From: Mogibacterium diversum
Lineage (GTDB): Bacteria > Bacillota > Clostridia > Peptostreptococcales > Anaerovoracaceae
Assembly (NCBI RefSeq): GCF_002998925.1
Contig: NZ_CP027228.1
Span: forward strand, 1,302,001-1,366,000
Direction of reading: 5' to 3'
Length of the DNA: 64,000 nucleotides
Shown piece by piece: positions 35,387 to 44,022 of this stretch. Below the pieces are notes generated by a model. The model was not told where the DNA came from, ran no database searches, and saw only the letters and a list, made by a program, of their open reading frames with translations. Both the position numbers and the translations under genes were made by a program. How positions within the stretch are numbered: the stretch's first letter is position 1; each line of letters begins with the position of its first letter.

Positions 35387-37071
35387 TTAAATTTCGTAAA
35401 CACCCTGTTAAAATATGATTTCTTTGTATCTGGACTTTCACACGTTCCAAGGATTTCTGGAAGAACATGCTTTACATCTTTATGCCCATCACGAGTGATT
35501 TTACCTGCACATGTTGCGCAATATACCCATATGCCGTCCTCAAGCTTTTTGGTCATATTCTTTGCAAGCTCAGGTTCACAGGCTCCTGCACTTCCTCCCA
35601 GTCCACAGCACTGCACTCCATCAATCTTCTCAAAAGGCTTCTTTGCAAAATTCTCTTCAATCTGAGATAAAAGCTCTCCCTTATTTCTATCTGGGCATGG
35701 CATGAACATCTTTTTGCCACCCTCGACTTCTGCTCCAATGCCAAGTTCAGCCAGCTTATCATAGATGCTCACAACTTTGGCTTCTAGCTTGCCTCCCAGA
35801 AAATCATAACAGTTTGGACAGGCTGTAACAAGCTCGCTTATGCCTAATTCTCTCAACCTATTATCTATATCACTTATTATTCTTTGCTCATCTTCAGCAA
35901 GCCCGAGCTCTGCTACTGGTTTCCCGCAGCAATCATAAATGACGCCTATATTTACTTCTTTAAGAAGTGCGACAACATGCTTCGTGGTTTTAGGATACAT
36001 AGATACAAAATTGCATCCAGGGAAGAAGGCCGCGTGCCCATTTCCAGCATGTCTGTAATTTTTAAATATATACTTCCTCTTTTCAAGCAGCATGCCCTTA
36101 TATCTTTTGCTAATCTGCTCCTCGCCTGCCAGATCATCGACCGCACTCTGCCTAAAACGCAATACGACTTCTCGTCCGTCAATTTTCATCGGACATACCG
36201 CCGTGCATTCACCGCATAGAAAGCAGTGATATGCTAGATCATTAAGCTTATCACCATCACCAATATCTATTCTATGTTTTGCAAGAAACTTGCAGTTATT
36301 TTGACACTTATGACAATGGATGCACCTTGTCAAATCTAGAGAAGAATCTTTGTCAGCTCCTATATACGGTGCTTTCCCCGAGCCTCTGTCACTGGCCCCA
36401 GTCTCTTTGACTACGTATCTTTTCTTTAACCACATAGAAATACCGATTACTACAACTGCAAGAGCAATGGATATGGCGAAGTACACCCATCTATTTCCAC
36501 TGGTCTCTGTGAAACCAGAGAATCCCACCGTATACATCGCAGTCCCCGGCAAAATAAAAATTAGAGTACCTATAGAGTATGATGCAAATGAAATATCCGT
36601 TATGCCATATGCAAAATTCTGCAGGTTGTACGGAAAAATCGGTACTAGCCTGGTAATCATCAAAACGAAGAATTCATTTTGCCCTGACTCATCGAACAGC
36701 CACTTTTTTAAATACTTATTTTTTTGAACAGTCGGTTTGATGCTGTCCTTTAAAAAATATCTTCCTGTCAAGAAAGCAAGCATAGCACCAAGCGTAGTCG
36801 CTATTACGCAGCAAATTGTTCCAAGTATAGGGCCAAAGAGAACACTCGCGGCTATTGCAAATGTTACTCCAGGAAGAGCAAAAACCACGCAGCTAATTAT
36901 GGTTACAACTATGTAGATTAATATTGCGAGCATAAGGTTTTCTTCAACGAGCTTTTTTAGAAAGCTCAGTCCCTTATCTCCACCTAACCATTCAGATATG
37001 CCAAAGAAGTGATTTATAAGCACTATTAATACAACTGTTCCGACAAATACCCACAGCTTTTTATTTTTCAT
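35383..37071 (-). CDS. TVP38-type membrane protein fused to ferredoxin and CCG heterodisulfide-reductase-like domains
   Basis: A 562-residue protein. Residues 1-220 hold about six membrane segments with the TVP38/VTT signature (MITRLVPIFPYNLQNFAYGI). Residues 250-293 carry two 4Fe-4S motifs (C250, C253, C256, C260 and C283, C286, C289, C293). Residues about 345-555 are CCG-domain-like (FFPGCNFVSMYP, DCCGKP, QCCGLGGSAGACEP), as in HdrB and GlpC. It could carry electrons across or along the membrane to a thiol or quinone partner; the reaction is not known. It overlaps the upstream gene by 11 bases and the transferase gene by 4. Confidence 0.83.
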   Translation of the reverse strand: MKNKKLWVFVGTVVLIVLINHFFGISEWLGGDKGLSFLKKLVEENLMLAILIYIVVTIISCVVFALPGVTFAIAASVLFGPILGTICCVIATTLGAMLAFLTGRYFLKDSIKPTVQKNKYLKKWLFDESGQNEFFVLMITRLVPIFPYNLQNFAYGITDISFASYSIGTLIFILPGTAMYTVGFSGFTETSGNRWVYFAISIALAVVVIGISMWLKKRYVVKETGASDRGSGKAPYIGADKDSSLDLTRCIHCHKCQNNCKFLAKHRIDIGDGDKLNDLAYHCFLCGECTAVCPMKIDGREVVLRFRQSAVDDLAGEEQISKRYKGMLLEKRKYIFKNYRHAGNGHAAFFPGCNFVSMYPKTTKHVVALLKEVNIGVIYDCCGKPVAELGLAEDEQRIISDIDNRLRELGISELVTACPNCYDFLGGKLEAKVVSIYDKLAELGIGAEVEGGKKMFMPCPDRNKGELLSQIEENFAKKPFEKIDGVQCCGLGGSAGACEPELAKNMTKKLEDGIWVYCATCAGKITRDGHKDVKHVLPEILGTCESPDTKKSYFNRVFTKFK

Positions 37072-37489
37072 CTTTGTGCACCTTACTGCTAATTAAGCAT
37101 CGTATCGCAGTGAATAGTGTGCCAAGAGCAATTAGCGGCAGCAATAGGAAGTACGCTTCTGAATAATCATATGTGAATGTGATCGTAGCATATAGGTAAA
37201 ATAATGTCACAATCAGTGTCGCAACGGCTATTGCTATATCTACAATCCGAAAGTTCCTTTTCCCTCTTAAAATTCTACCAATTGCCAGTACAGCGATTAC
37301 TGCAATTATCAAGAAAGTGACGAATTTTATACGAGCAATTGGGACTGCCGCTGCCAGCTTACTACCGTTATAATTAAGCCACCTCACAAAACCCAACTTG
37401 GTATCTGCGAACATCTTGCAGTAGTATGCACCAACAAACATGATGATGGCTAGAAAGTCCATTATTAAGTGTGATTTTCTTATTTTCAT
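37061..37489 (-). CDS. Small membrane protein, first gene of the operon
   Basis: The 142 residues have four hydrophobic segments (about 8-28, 45-66, 77-99 and 105-130) and no recognised domain. The Shine-Dalgarno AAGAGAAAGAGAAA is weak. As the promoter-proximal gene and overlapping the next by 11 bases, it may be a partner of the TVP38-ferredoxin protein. Confidence 0.65.
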   Translation of the reverse strand: MKIRKSHLIMDFLAIIMFVGAYYCKMFADTKLGFVRWLNYNGSKLAAAVPIARIKFVTFLIIAVIAVLAIGRILRGKRNFRIVDIAIAVATLIVTLFYLYATITFTYDYSEAYFLLLPLIALGTLFTAIRCLISSKVHKDEK

Positions 37490-37542
37490 TTTCTCTTTCT
37501 CTTATCAAAAATTCAAATTGAGTATTATCTATTATCGTTTCT

Positions 37543-37570
37543 ATTATATATGAAATAAAGCCGCTGTCAG
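37543..37570 (-). promoter_or_regulatory. Promoter of the ArsS-type operon
   Basis: CTGACA (37565-37570), 16 bases, TATAAT (37543-37548) on the minus strand, 54 bases before the first gene. The -35 lies inside the terminator hairpin of the upstream rhodanese gene. Confidence 0.55.
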
Positions 37571-37587
37571 TAAAATCTAACAGCGAC
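37555..37587 (-). terminator. Terminator of the rhodanese gene
   Basis: GTCGCTGT and ACAGCGGC form an eight-pair stem (one G-T) over about 12 loop bases on the minus strand, followed by TTTATTTC. It lies 19 bases after the rhodanese stop. Confidence 0.6.
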
Positions 37588-37605
37588 TTATAGCTAAATT
37601 TTTGC

Positions 37606-38679
37606 TTACTTTTTCTTTGTAGCTTTACCAGTCTCTAGCTGTCCAGCAGTTGTGTGCTTGACATTTGAGCTCTTAGGATCTCCAACCTGAACTGGATAAT
37701 CGTCGTGCATCTGCCACTCATACCAGCCACCATCATAAACTGATATATTATTATATCCATTCTGATATAGTACGAGGAATGGTGGGCATGCTCTCCAACC
37801 AGTTCCGCAGTAGAATGCTAGGTGATTATCAAGTGTAAAGTCGCAGTCTTTCCATACTTCCTGGAATCCCTTTAGGGATTTTATAGTTCCATCCTTATTA
37901 ACGAACTGTGCTACGTCGGCTGCACTGTTTGCACCTTTACCCCAAACTGCACCTTCTGGCTCTCCAGCCTTATCTATGTAGTCGTATCCACTTGTCTTTC
38001 CAAGCCACTCATTCTTTGATCTGATGCTGACAAGCTTGAAGTTCGGGTCCTTACCAAGCTTCTGTCTAACGTCCTGGATGCTTGTATAATATTCAGGATG
38101 TGCTGGAACCGCTACACCAAAGTCGGTTGCCTTTTTACGCTTCGCAGGGTCACCCTTAACAGTTTCATATCCTGCCTTTTCCCATGCAGCGATGCCACCA
38201 TCTAGAATCTTAACATCTGAAACTCCGCACCAGATATATGCAAATGCCACTCTTGCAACACCGGAAGTATCCTTTCCATAAAGGATAACTTTTGTATCCT
38301 TAGTGATTCCGTGCGCAAGCATATTATCTCTTACCTTCTCAGGTGATAGTAGGTTGTATGCACCTTCCTTAGATCCAGTCGCATCTTCAACTTCCTGATC
38401 CGATACATATATGGATCCTTTTATATGACCCTTAACGAAATCTTTATCCTTTGAGGCTTTCGCTGGGTAGCCTACTTCCGCTACTACATAATCTTCGTAA
38501 CCCTTCTGGTTTTTGTCGATTACACTCTTAACCCACTTAGGAGTTACGTACACCTGTCTCTCTTTAACAGCAGGCGCTGACACTGGTTTTGCTTTCTCTT
38601 CGGATTTGTTTCCACATGCCGTTAGCATAGAAAGAGCAAAGACTAAAATAGTTGTCACTGCAAAGATTTTTTTCTTCAT
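37606..38679 (-). CDS. Thiosulfate sulfurtransferase-like lipoprotein (tandem rhodanese)
   Basis: The 357 residues start with a lipoprotein signal peptide ending MLTAC (C22). Two rhodanese domains follow (about 42-180 and 195-340). The second has the active-site loop CGTGWR with C291; the first has no cysteine at the matching place (YGKDTSG). It would transfer sulfur from thiosulfate to an acceptor outside the membrane. It is transcribed separately from, but in the same direction as, the ArsS-type operon, and a role there is possible but unproven. Confidence 0.87.
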   Translation of the reverse strand: MKKKIFAVTTILVFALSMLTACGNKSEEKAKPVSAPAVKERQVYVTPKWVKSVIDKNQKGYEDYVVAEVGYPAKASKDKDFVKGHIKGSIYVSDQEVEDATGSKEGAYNLLSPEKVRDNMLAHGITKDTKVILYGKDTSGVARVAFAYIWCGVSDVKILDGGIAAWEKAGYETVKGDPAKRKKATDFGVAVPAHPEYYTSIQDVRQKLGKDPNFKLVSIRSKNEWLGKTSGYDYIDKAGEPEGAVWGKGANSAADVAQFVNKDGTIKSLKGFQEVWKDCDFTLDNHLAFYCGTGWRACPPFLVLYQNGYNNISVYDGGWYEWQMHDDYPVQVGDPKSSNVKHTTAGQLETGKATKKK

Positions 38680-38890
38680 TACTAATTGTCCCTTTTCTTA
38701 ATCAAACAGATATAACTTATGAGATTAATTGAAACACCTACGCTAAGTGAATAGACTCACGTTAGTTCAAAGGCACCTTCTCTTTTATGGATTATATATC
38801 AGTGATGATTTAAATCCCCATTGATAAAATTTATGAAGATATATTTATATATTGTTTTTTCAATACTTCGCAAACAGCTTTCAGCCAAAA
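38680..38890 (-). promoter_or_regulatory. Upstream region of the rhodanese gene with a TATAAT box and an inverted repeat
   Basis: A minus-strand TATAAT at 38791-38796 lacks a clear -35. About 25 bases downstream of it, CTAAGTGA and TCACgTTAG (near 38741-38763) form an imperfect inverted repeat that could bind a regulator. The rest of this 300-base gap is AT-rich and holds the terminator of the butyrate kinase gene. Confidence 0.35.
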
Positions 38891-38929
38891 AGACACTGAC
38901 CATCATAATATCATGGTCGGTGTCTTTCA
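38888..38929 (-). terminator. Terminator of buk
   Basis: A 15-bp stem with one G-T pair (38891-38905 with 38915-38929, nine-base loop) is followed by TTTTT on the minus strand, 48 bases after the buk stop. Confidence 0.8.
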
Positions 38930-38976
38930 GATTAATCTCAAGGATATATATTCATCTAATTTCTTAGTCTTGCGAC

Positions 38977-40122
38977 TTACTTCGCTGGAGTTGTATAAGG
39001 CTCTACACCTTTGCAGATGCGGATTCTGTCAACTGCCGCAGCCTTGATTTCACCGAAGTCCTGAAGCTTCTCTTCGCCTCTCAGAACTCTTAAAGCTCCA
39101 GCTGCCAAAGCTTCCATCTCGTATTCGCCAGGCATCATCTCAACTGGAGCAATCCAGCTTACCATGCCCTCGATGATATCTGTAAGGAACTTGGAGTAAG
39201 CTACTCCGCCTGTGAGGATGATTCTATCAACCTTGCCAGCCACTGGAGCAGATAGTTTAGCGATATCCTTAGCGATTTCATATGCCATTGCCTCGTATAC
39301 GACCTTCGCATACTCGTTGCCTGCATCTATCATCTTCTCCACCTCTATAGCATCTGTAGTGCCGAGATGAGCTTTGAGTCCGCCTGCACCGTGGAACTTC
39401 TTCATTACAGTCTTTGCATCATTGCCTGATGTAAAGCAATAATTTACAAGATCCTTACAACCTACTGCCCCACCACGCTCTGGTGAGAAGTTTCCTTCAT
39501 CGTCGTTTACGCAGTCGATATTTACACCATTGTGATAAAGTCTAATTGAGCTTCCGCCACCCATGTGAGCAACGATAAATGTGCACTCATCAAATGGCTT
39601 CTTGAGCACTTCATCAGCGCACTTGATAGCCATCGCTCTCGTGTTTAACGTGTGTCCAACAGTGTAACGAGGAATCTCCGGAACGCCGGAAACTCTTGCT
39701 ACTGCCTGCATCTCATCTGTTCCGATTGCATCATAGATGCACGCAGGGATTCCAAACTCTTTTTTGAGGTCAAAAGCAATCATGCTGCCAAGTAGCGACG
39801 CATGCTTCGCTGTGTCCTCTGGTCTCGTCAGATAATCGATCATCTCCTGGTCAATTCCGATAGCGCCGTGAGGGCAAGCGATAATATTTCCACCTCTCGA
39901 GCATACTGCTGTAAGTGTATCAACTCCGATACCGTTGCTCTCAAGAGCCTCTCTAACCTTCTCATTGCGGAAGTTAAACTGCTCAAGCACATCATCGAAC
40001 TGAGCCATCTCCTCCTGTGTATGTCTGATTGTTTCCTTAAAAACCTCCTGAGCATCATCGTATACAGCAATCTTACTTGATGTAGATCCTAGATTAAGCA
40101 CAAGAATTCTTTCCTTACTCAT
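38977..40122 (-). CDS. buk: Butyrate kinase (or branched-chain acid kinase)
   Basis: Forms ATP from butyryl phosphate and ADP in the last step of one butyrate route. The 381 residues are of the acetokinase/ASKHA family: VLNLGSTSSKIAVYD, CPHGAIGIDQE, VAHMGGGSSIRLYHNG, GAVGCKDLVNYCFTSG and ILTGGVAYSKFLTD. Butyrate and branched-chain (isobutyrate, isovalerate) kinases cannot be told apart here. No phosphotransbutyrylase gene is adjacent. A GGGAAACTGGAAAA sequence precedes the ATG. Confidence 0.92.
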   Translation of the reverse strand: MSKERILVLNLGSTSSKIAVYDDAQEVFKETIRHTQEEMAQFDDVLEQFNFRNEKVREALESNGIGVDTLTAVCSRGGNIIACPHGAIGIDQEMIDYLTRPEDTAKHASLLGSMIAFDLKKEFGIPACIYDAIGTDEMQAVARVSGVPEIPRYTVGHTLNTRAMAIKCADEVLKKPFDECTFIVAHMGGGSSIRLYHNGVNIDCVNDDEGNFSPERGGAVGCKDLVNYCFTSGNDAKTVMKKFHGAGGLKAHLGTTDAIEVEKMIDAGNEYAKVVYEAMAYEIAKDIAKLSAPVAGKVDRIILTGGVAYSKFLTDIIEGMVSWIAPVEMMPGEYEMEALAAGALRVLRGEEKLQDFGEIKAAAVDRIRICKGVEPYTTPAK

Positions 40123-40164
40123 TTTTCCAGTTTCCCTTTCTAAATATATTATACATACGTTACC

Positions 40165-40190
40165 TTCGTATTACGAAAAGTAGTATATCA
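40165..40190 (-). promoter_or_regulatory. Promoter and candidate operator of buk
   Basis: An extended -10 TGATATACT (40182-40190, minus) has CTGACA 19 bases further upstream (40207-40212). Directly downstream, at the expected transcription start, lies a 13-base palindrome TTCGTA-A-TACGAA (40165-40177), well placed for a repressor. Confidence 0.45.
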
Positions 40191-40243
40191 CACTCGCAGG
40201 CCTCAATGTCAGCACTAACCTGAACGTTTTTTCACTATCCCTA

Positions 40244-43200
40244 TTATTCGCCTCTAAAGTACGAAACCGCCGACTCAAATAGTCCCAGCTCAAACTCACC
40301 CGGTACGTTCTTGTAAAGGCCATCTCCTATTCTTTCGGAGTGTCCCATCTTGCCGAGAATCCTTCCGTCTGGCGAGAGTATTCCCTCGATAGCCATAGAT
40401 GAACCGTTTGGATTGAACTGGATGTCCATAGTTGGATTTCCTTCAAAATCAACGTACTGCGTCAGGATCTGCCCATTCTCGAGCATTGTATCTATATCGT
40501 TAGTGTTAGCTACAAACCTACCCTCGCCGTGTGAGATTGGCACAGTCAGTATCTGTCCAACGCTCGCTTTCCTAAGCCAAGGTGACCTTGTTGAGCACAC
40601 CTTAGTTCTCACGAGCTTAGACTGGTGTCTGCCGATATTATTGAACGTTAGAGTTGGGCTGTTTTCCTTCTGCACGCCGATCTCTCCATATGGTAGCAAT
40701 CCGAGCTTGATTAGTGCCTGGAATCCGTTACAGATTCCTGCAACTAGTCCATCTCGTTCGTTTAGCAGCTTCATGAGCTCTACAGAAATTGCTTCATTTC
40801 TTAGGAACGAAGTGATGAACTTACCAGAGCCATCTGGCTCGTCAGCACCCGAGAAACCTCCTGGGATAAATAAGACGTTCGCCTTAGATAGTGCTGCTGC
40901 AAACTCCTTTACAGAGCGCTTTAGATGGTCTGCAGTGAGGTTGTTAACAACGAATATCTCCGCCTCTCCACCGGCCTTCTCAACGGCTCTAGCCGTATCG
41001 TATTCGCAGTTCGTACCTGGGAATACAGGGATTAAGAACCTTGGTTTATCCACAGTGCTTCTTGGAGCCTCATCGCTTCTTGTTCTATATATCATCTCAG
41101 GGATGCTTTCATCTGAAGTCTTGATATTGCAGCTATACACAGGCTCTAGCTTGCCCTCGTAGAGCGCGTTAAGAGCTAGTAGGCGCACGCGTCCCTTCTT
41201 GCTGCCGATTGATTCGCGGGAAACTGTCTTGCCCAGAAGCTTCATATCCGCTGTCAAATCTATATCCTTGCTAGTCTCAATGATAAAGCTTCCGTACGCA
41301 TAACCGAACATCTCTCTCATGGATATGCCCTCATCGAACTCGAAGCCGATGTTGTTGCCGATTGCCATTTTGAAGACCGCCTCTGCGGGTCCGCCGAATC
41401 CAGGCGTATAGCATGCTGCAACCAGCCCGTTATCAACGAGCGTTCTAACTAGCTTAAAGTTCTTGATGAGCGATTCAGCCTTTGGTAGCCCGTCCTCACC
41501 AAGCTCTGGTCTAAGCCACACGACTTCGTGCCCTCTGCCCTTGAACTCTGGTGAAACCACTTTGCAGAGTTCATCTGTAGTTACTGCAAAAGAAATAAGA
41601 GTTGGTGGAACGTGAATATCCTCGAAAGTTCCGCTCATGGAATCCTTACCACCGATTGCTCCGATGCCAAGCTCCATCTGTGCTCTGAACGCACCTAGAA
41701 CTGCGCTGAATGCCTTGCCCCAAGACTTGTCGTTATCACCTAGCTTCTCGAAATATTCCTGAAGGCTTAGATATATGTGGTCATAGCTAGCGCCTGTTGC
41801 TACGAGCTTCGCAACACTCTCCACGATTGCAAGATATGCACCGTGGTAAGGGCTCTGCTCTAGGATATATGGATTGAAACCGTACGACATCATCGATACG
41901 GTACTGCACTCGCCCTCGAGCATTGGAATCTTGTGAACCATAGCCTGAATAGGTGTTCTCTGCTTGATTCCGCCAAAAGGCATCAGGACTGTATTTCCGC
42001 CGATTGTCGAGTCAAAACGTTCAGAAAGTCCTCTCTTCGAGCAGACATTGAGGTCGGATACGAGTTCCTTCATACCTTTCTCAAAATCTCTTGGTATCTC
42101 TTTATCGAATCTTCGAGCACCCTCAACTACGACGTCAGCTTCTTTCTCCGCACCGTTAGTGTCTAGGAATTCTCTGGAAATATTTACAATCTGCTGACCT
42201 CTGAAATTCATCGTGAGGTAAGCCTTTTCTGTAACAGTAGCTACTGTCGTCGCCTCGAGATTCTCGCTCTCCGCGAGCTTCTTGAATTTATCTGAATCGG
42301 ATGCTGCAACTACAACAGCCATTCTCTCCTGAGACTCGCTGATTGCGAGTTCAGTTCCATCCAGTCCGTCGTACTTCTTAGGCACGTTGTCAAGAGTCAC
42401 TTCTAGGCCATCTGCTAGCTCGCCGATAGCAACTGAAACTCCACCTGCACCGAAGTCATTGCAGCGCTTAATGAGCGTAGTCGCCTCTGGGTTTCTGAAC
42501 AGTCTTTGAATCTTTCTCTCCTCAGGAGCGTTGCCCTTCTGAACCTCCGCCTCGCACGACTCTAGTGATTCCATGCTGTGAGACTTGGATGAGCCTGTAG
42601 CTCCGCCGATTCCGTCTCTACCAGTTCTGCCGCCCAGCAGGATGATAACGTCACCTGCTTCTGGCCTCTCTCTCCTGATATTCTCTGCTGGAGCAGCCGC
42701 AATCACCGCACCAACTTCCATTCTCTTTGCCACGTATCCTTCGTGATACACCTCATCCACGAGACCAGTCGTGAGTCCAATCTGGTTTCCGTATGAGCTG
42801 TATCCTGAGGCAGCTGTTGTCGTAATCTTCTTTTGCGAGAGCTTTCCCGGTCTCGTCTCTGACTCAGGCGTGAGCGGATTCCCCGCGCCCGTCACACGCA
42901 TCGCTGCATATACGTAGCTTCTGCCTGACAGTGGGTCTCTAATAGCTCCACCGATACAAGTCGCAGCTCCACCAAATGGCTCGATTTCCGTAGGGTGATT
43001 GTGCGTCTCGTTCTTGAACAGCAGAACCCAATCCTGCTCTTCTCCGTCGATATTCGCCTTAAAATCAACTGTGCATGCGTTAATTTCCTCCGACTCCACG
43101 ACATCTACCATCTTGCCGTTCTCCTTGAGTGCCTTAACCGCAATAGTCGCAACGTTCATCAGGCTGATAGGCTTGTGCACTCCTAGCTGCTTACGAAGTT

Positions 43201-43948
43201 CTTGGTATTCGCTAAATGTCTTATTGATAGTCTCATCCTTAAATACAACACCCCTGATGGTCGTGTTGAAAGTGGTGTGACGGCAGTGATCTGACCAGTA
43301 CGTGTCGATAACCTTAATCTCGGCAACGCTCGGATCTCTGCCCTCCTCTTTGAAATACTCACGGCACATCTTGAGATCCTCAATGTCCATCGCAAGCGAA
43401 TTTGCCGCGAGGTAAGTCTCGAGGTCTGCGTCTGTATAATTTGTAAAGTTCTTGATTGTCGCAACTGGTGCTGGCTCAGGATACTTTGCCTTTAGTGTAG
43501 CAGGAACTCCAAGCGAAGCTTCGCGCGACTCAACTGGATTAATCAGGTAGTTCTTAATCTTCTCGAGCTCTTTATTGGATAGCTCACCCTCTAGGATATA
43601 TATAACCGCTGACTTTACTGTCGGCTTCTCGTCTGGAGCGATAAACTGTAGGCACTCCTCTGCTGAGCTCGCTCTCTGGTCGAACTGGCCAGGTAGGTAC
43701 TCTACAGCGATTACAACCTGTTTACGAAAGTCCATATCCGTGTAGCTAGTATCAGTTGGCGGTTCTGAAAAAATCGTTCCGCGAGCCTCTTCAAAAGCCT
43801 TATCTGATAAGTCCTCGATTAGGTATCTATTGATCACTCTGATGTTCGTCAAGCTCGCAATCTGCAGGTTTTCTCTGAACTCCTTGATAAGCTCATTTGC
43901 CCTATTTGCGAATTCCGGCTTCTTCTCTACGTATAAAGCTTTGACCAT
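40244..43948 (-). CDS. purL: Phosphoribosylformylglycinamidine synthase, single-chain
   Basis: Converts FGAR and glutamine to FGAM with ATP. The 1234-residue chain combines the N-terminal PurS-like part, two AIRS-like halves (LLFKNETHNHPTEIEPFGGA, GRTGRDGIGGATGSSK) and a C-terminal glutamine amidotransferase with the nucleophile in VAGICNGFQALIKLG. It is the clostridial single-chain type rather than separate PurSQL. Last gene of the purine operon. Confidence 0.96.
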   Translation of the reverse strand: MVKALYVEKKPEFANRANELIKEFRENLQIASLTNIRVINRYLIEDLSDKAFEEARGTIFSEPPTDTSYTDMDFRKQVVIAVEYLPGQFDQRASSAEECLQFIAPDEKPTVKSAVIYILEGELSNKELEKIKNYLINPVESREASLGVPATLKAKYPEPAPVATIKNFTNYTDADLETYLAANSLAMDIEDLKMCREYFKEEGRDPSVAEIKVIDTYWSDHCRHTTFNTTIRGVVFKDETINKTFSEYQELRKQLGVHKPISLMNVATIAVKALKENGKMVDVVESEEINACTVDFKANIDGEEQDWVLLFKNETHNHPTEIEPFGGAATCIGGAIRDPLSGRSYVYAAMRVTGAGNPLTPESETRPGKLSQKKITTTAASGYSSYGNQIGLTTGLVDEVYHEGYVAKRMEVGAVIAAAPAENIRRERPEAGDVIILLGGRTGRDGIGGATGSSKSHSMESLESCEAEVQKGNAPEERKIQRLFRNPEATTLIKRCNDFGAGGVSVAIGELADGLEVTLDNVPKKYDGLDGTELAISESQERMAVVVAASDSDKFKKLAESENLEATTVATVTEKAYLTMNFRGQQIVNISREFLDTNGAEKEADVVVEGARRFDKEIPRDFEKGMKELVSDLNVCSKRGLSERFDSTIGGNTVLMPFGGIKQRTPIQAMVHKIPMLEGECSTVSMMSYGFNPYILEQSPYHGAYLAIVESVAKLVATGASYDHIYLSLQEYFEKLGDNDKSWGKAFSAVLGAFRAQMELGIGAIGGKDSMSGTFEDIHVPPTLISFAVTTDELCKVVSPEFKGRGHEVVWLRPELGEDGLPKAESLIKNFKLVRTLVDNGLVAACYTPGFGGPAEAVFKMAIGNNIGFEFDEGISMREMFGYAYGSFIIETSKDIDLTADMKLLGKTVSRESIGSKKGRVRLLALNALYEGKLEPVYSCNIKTSDESIPEMIYRTRSDEAPRSTVDKPRFLIPVFPGTNCEYDTARAVEKAGGEAEIFVVNNLTADHLKRSVKEFAAALSKANVLFIPGGFSGADEPDGSGKFITSFLRNEAISVELMKLLNERDGLVAGICNGFQALIKLGLLPYGEIGVQKENSPTLTFNNIGRHQSKLVRTKVCSTRSPWLRKASVGQILTVPISHGEGRFVANTNDIDTMLENGQILTQYVDFEGNPTMDIQFNPNGSSMAIEGILSPDGRILGKMGHSERIGDGLYKNVPGEFELGLFESAVSYFRGE

Positions 43949-44022
43949 GCCATTACTCCTGTCTCTAATCAGTCATTTATTATTGTTATAGTTTTAAATA
44001 TAAGTGCTTAGTTAAGCGTCCG

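Noticed and set aside
40350..41162. 270-codon plus-strand frame opposite purL
   Set aside because: Long only because the purL codon pattern leaves few stops in this frame; no ribosome site and no protein-like composition.
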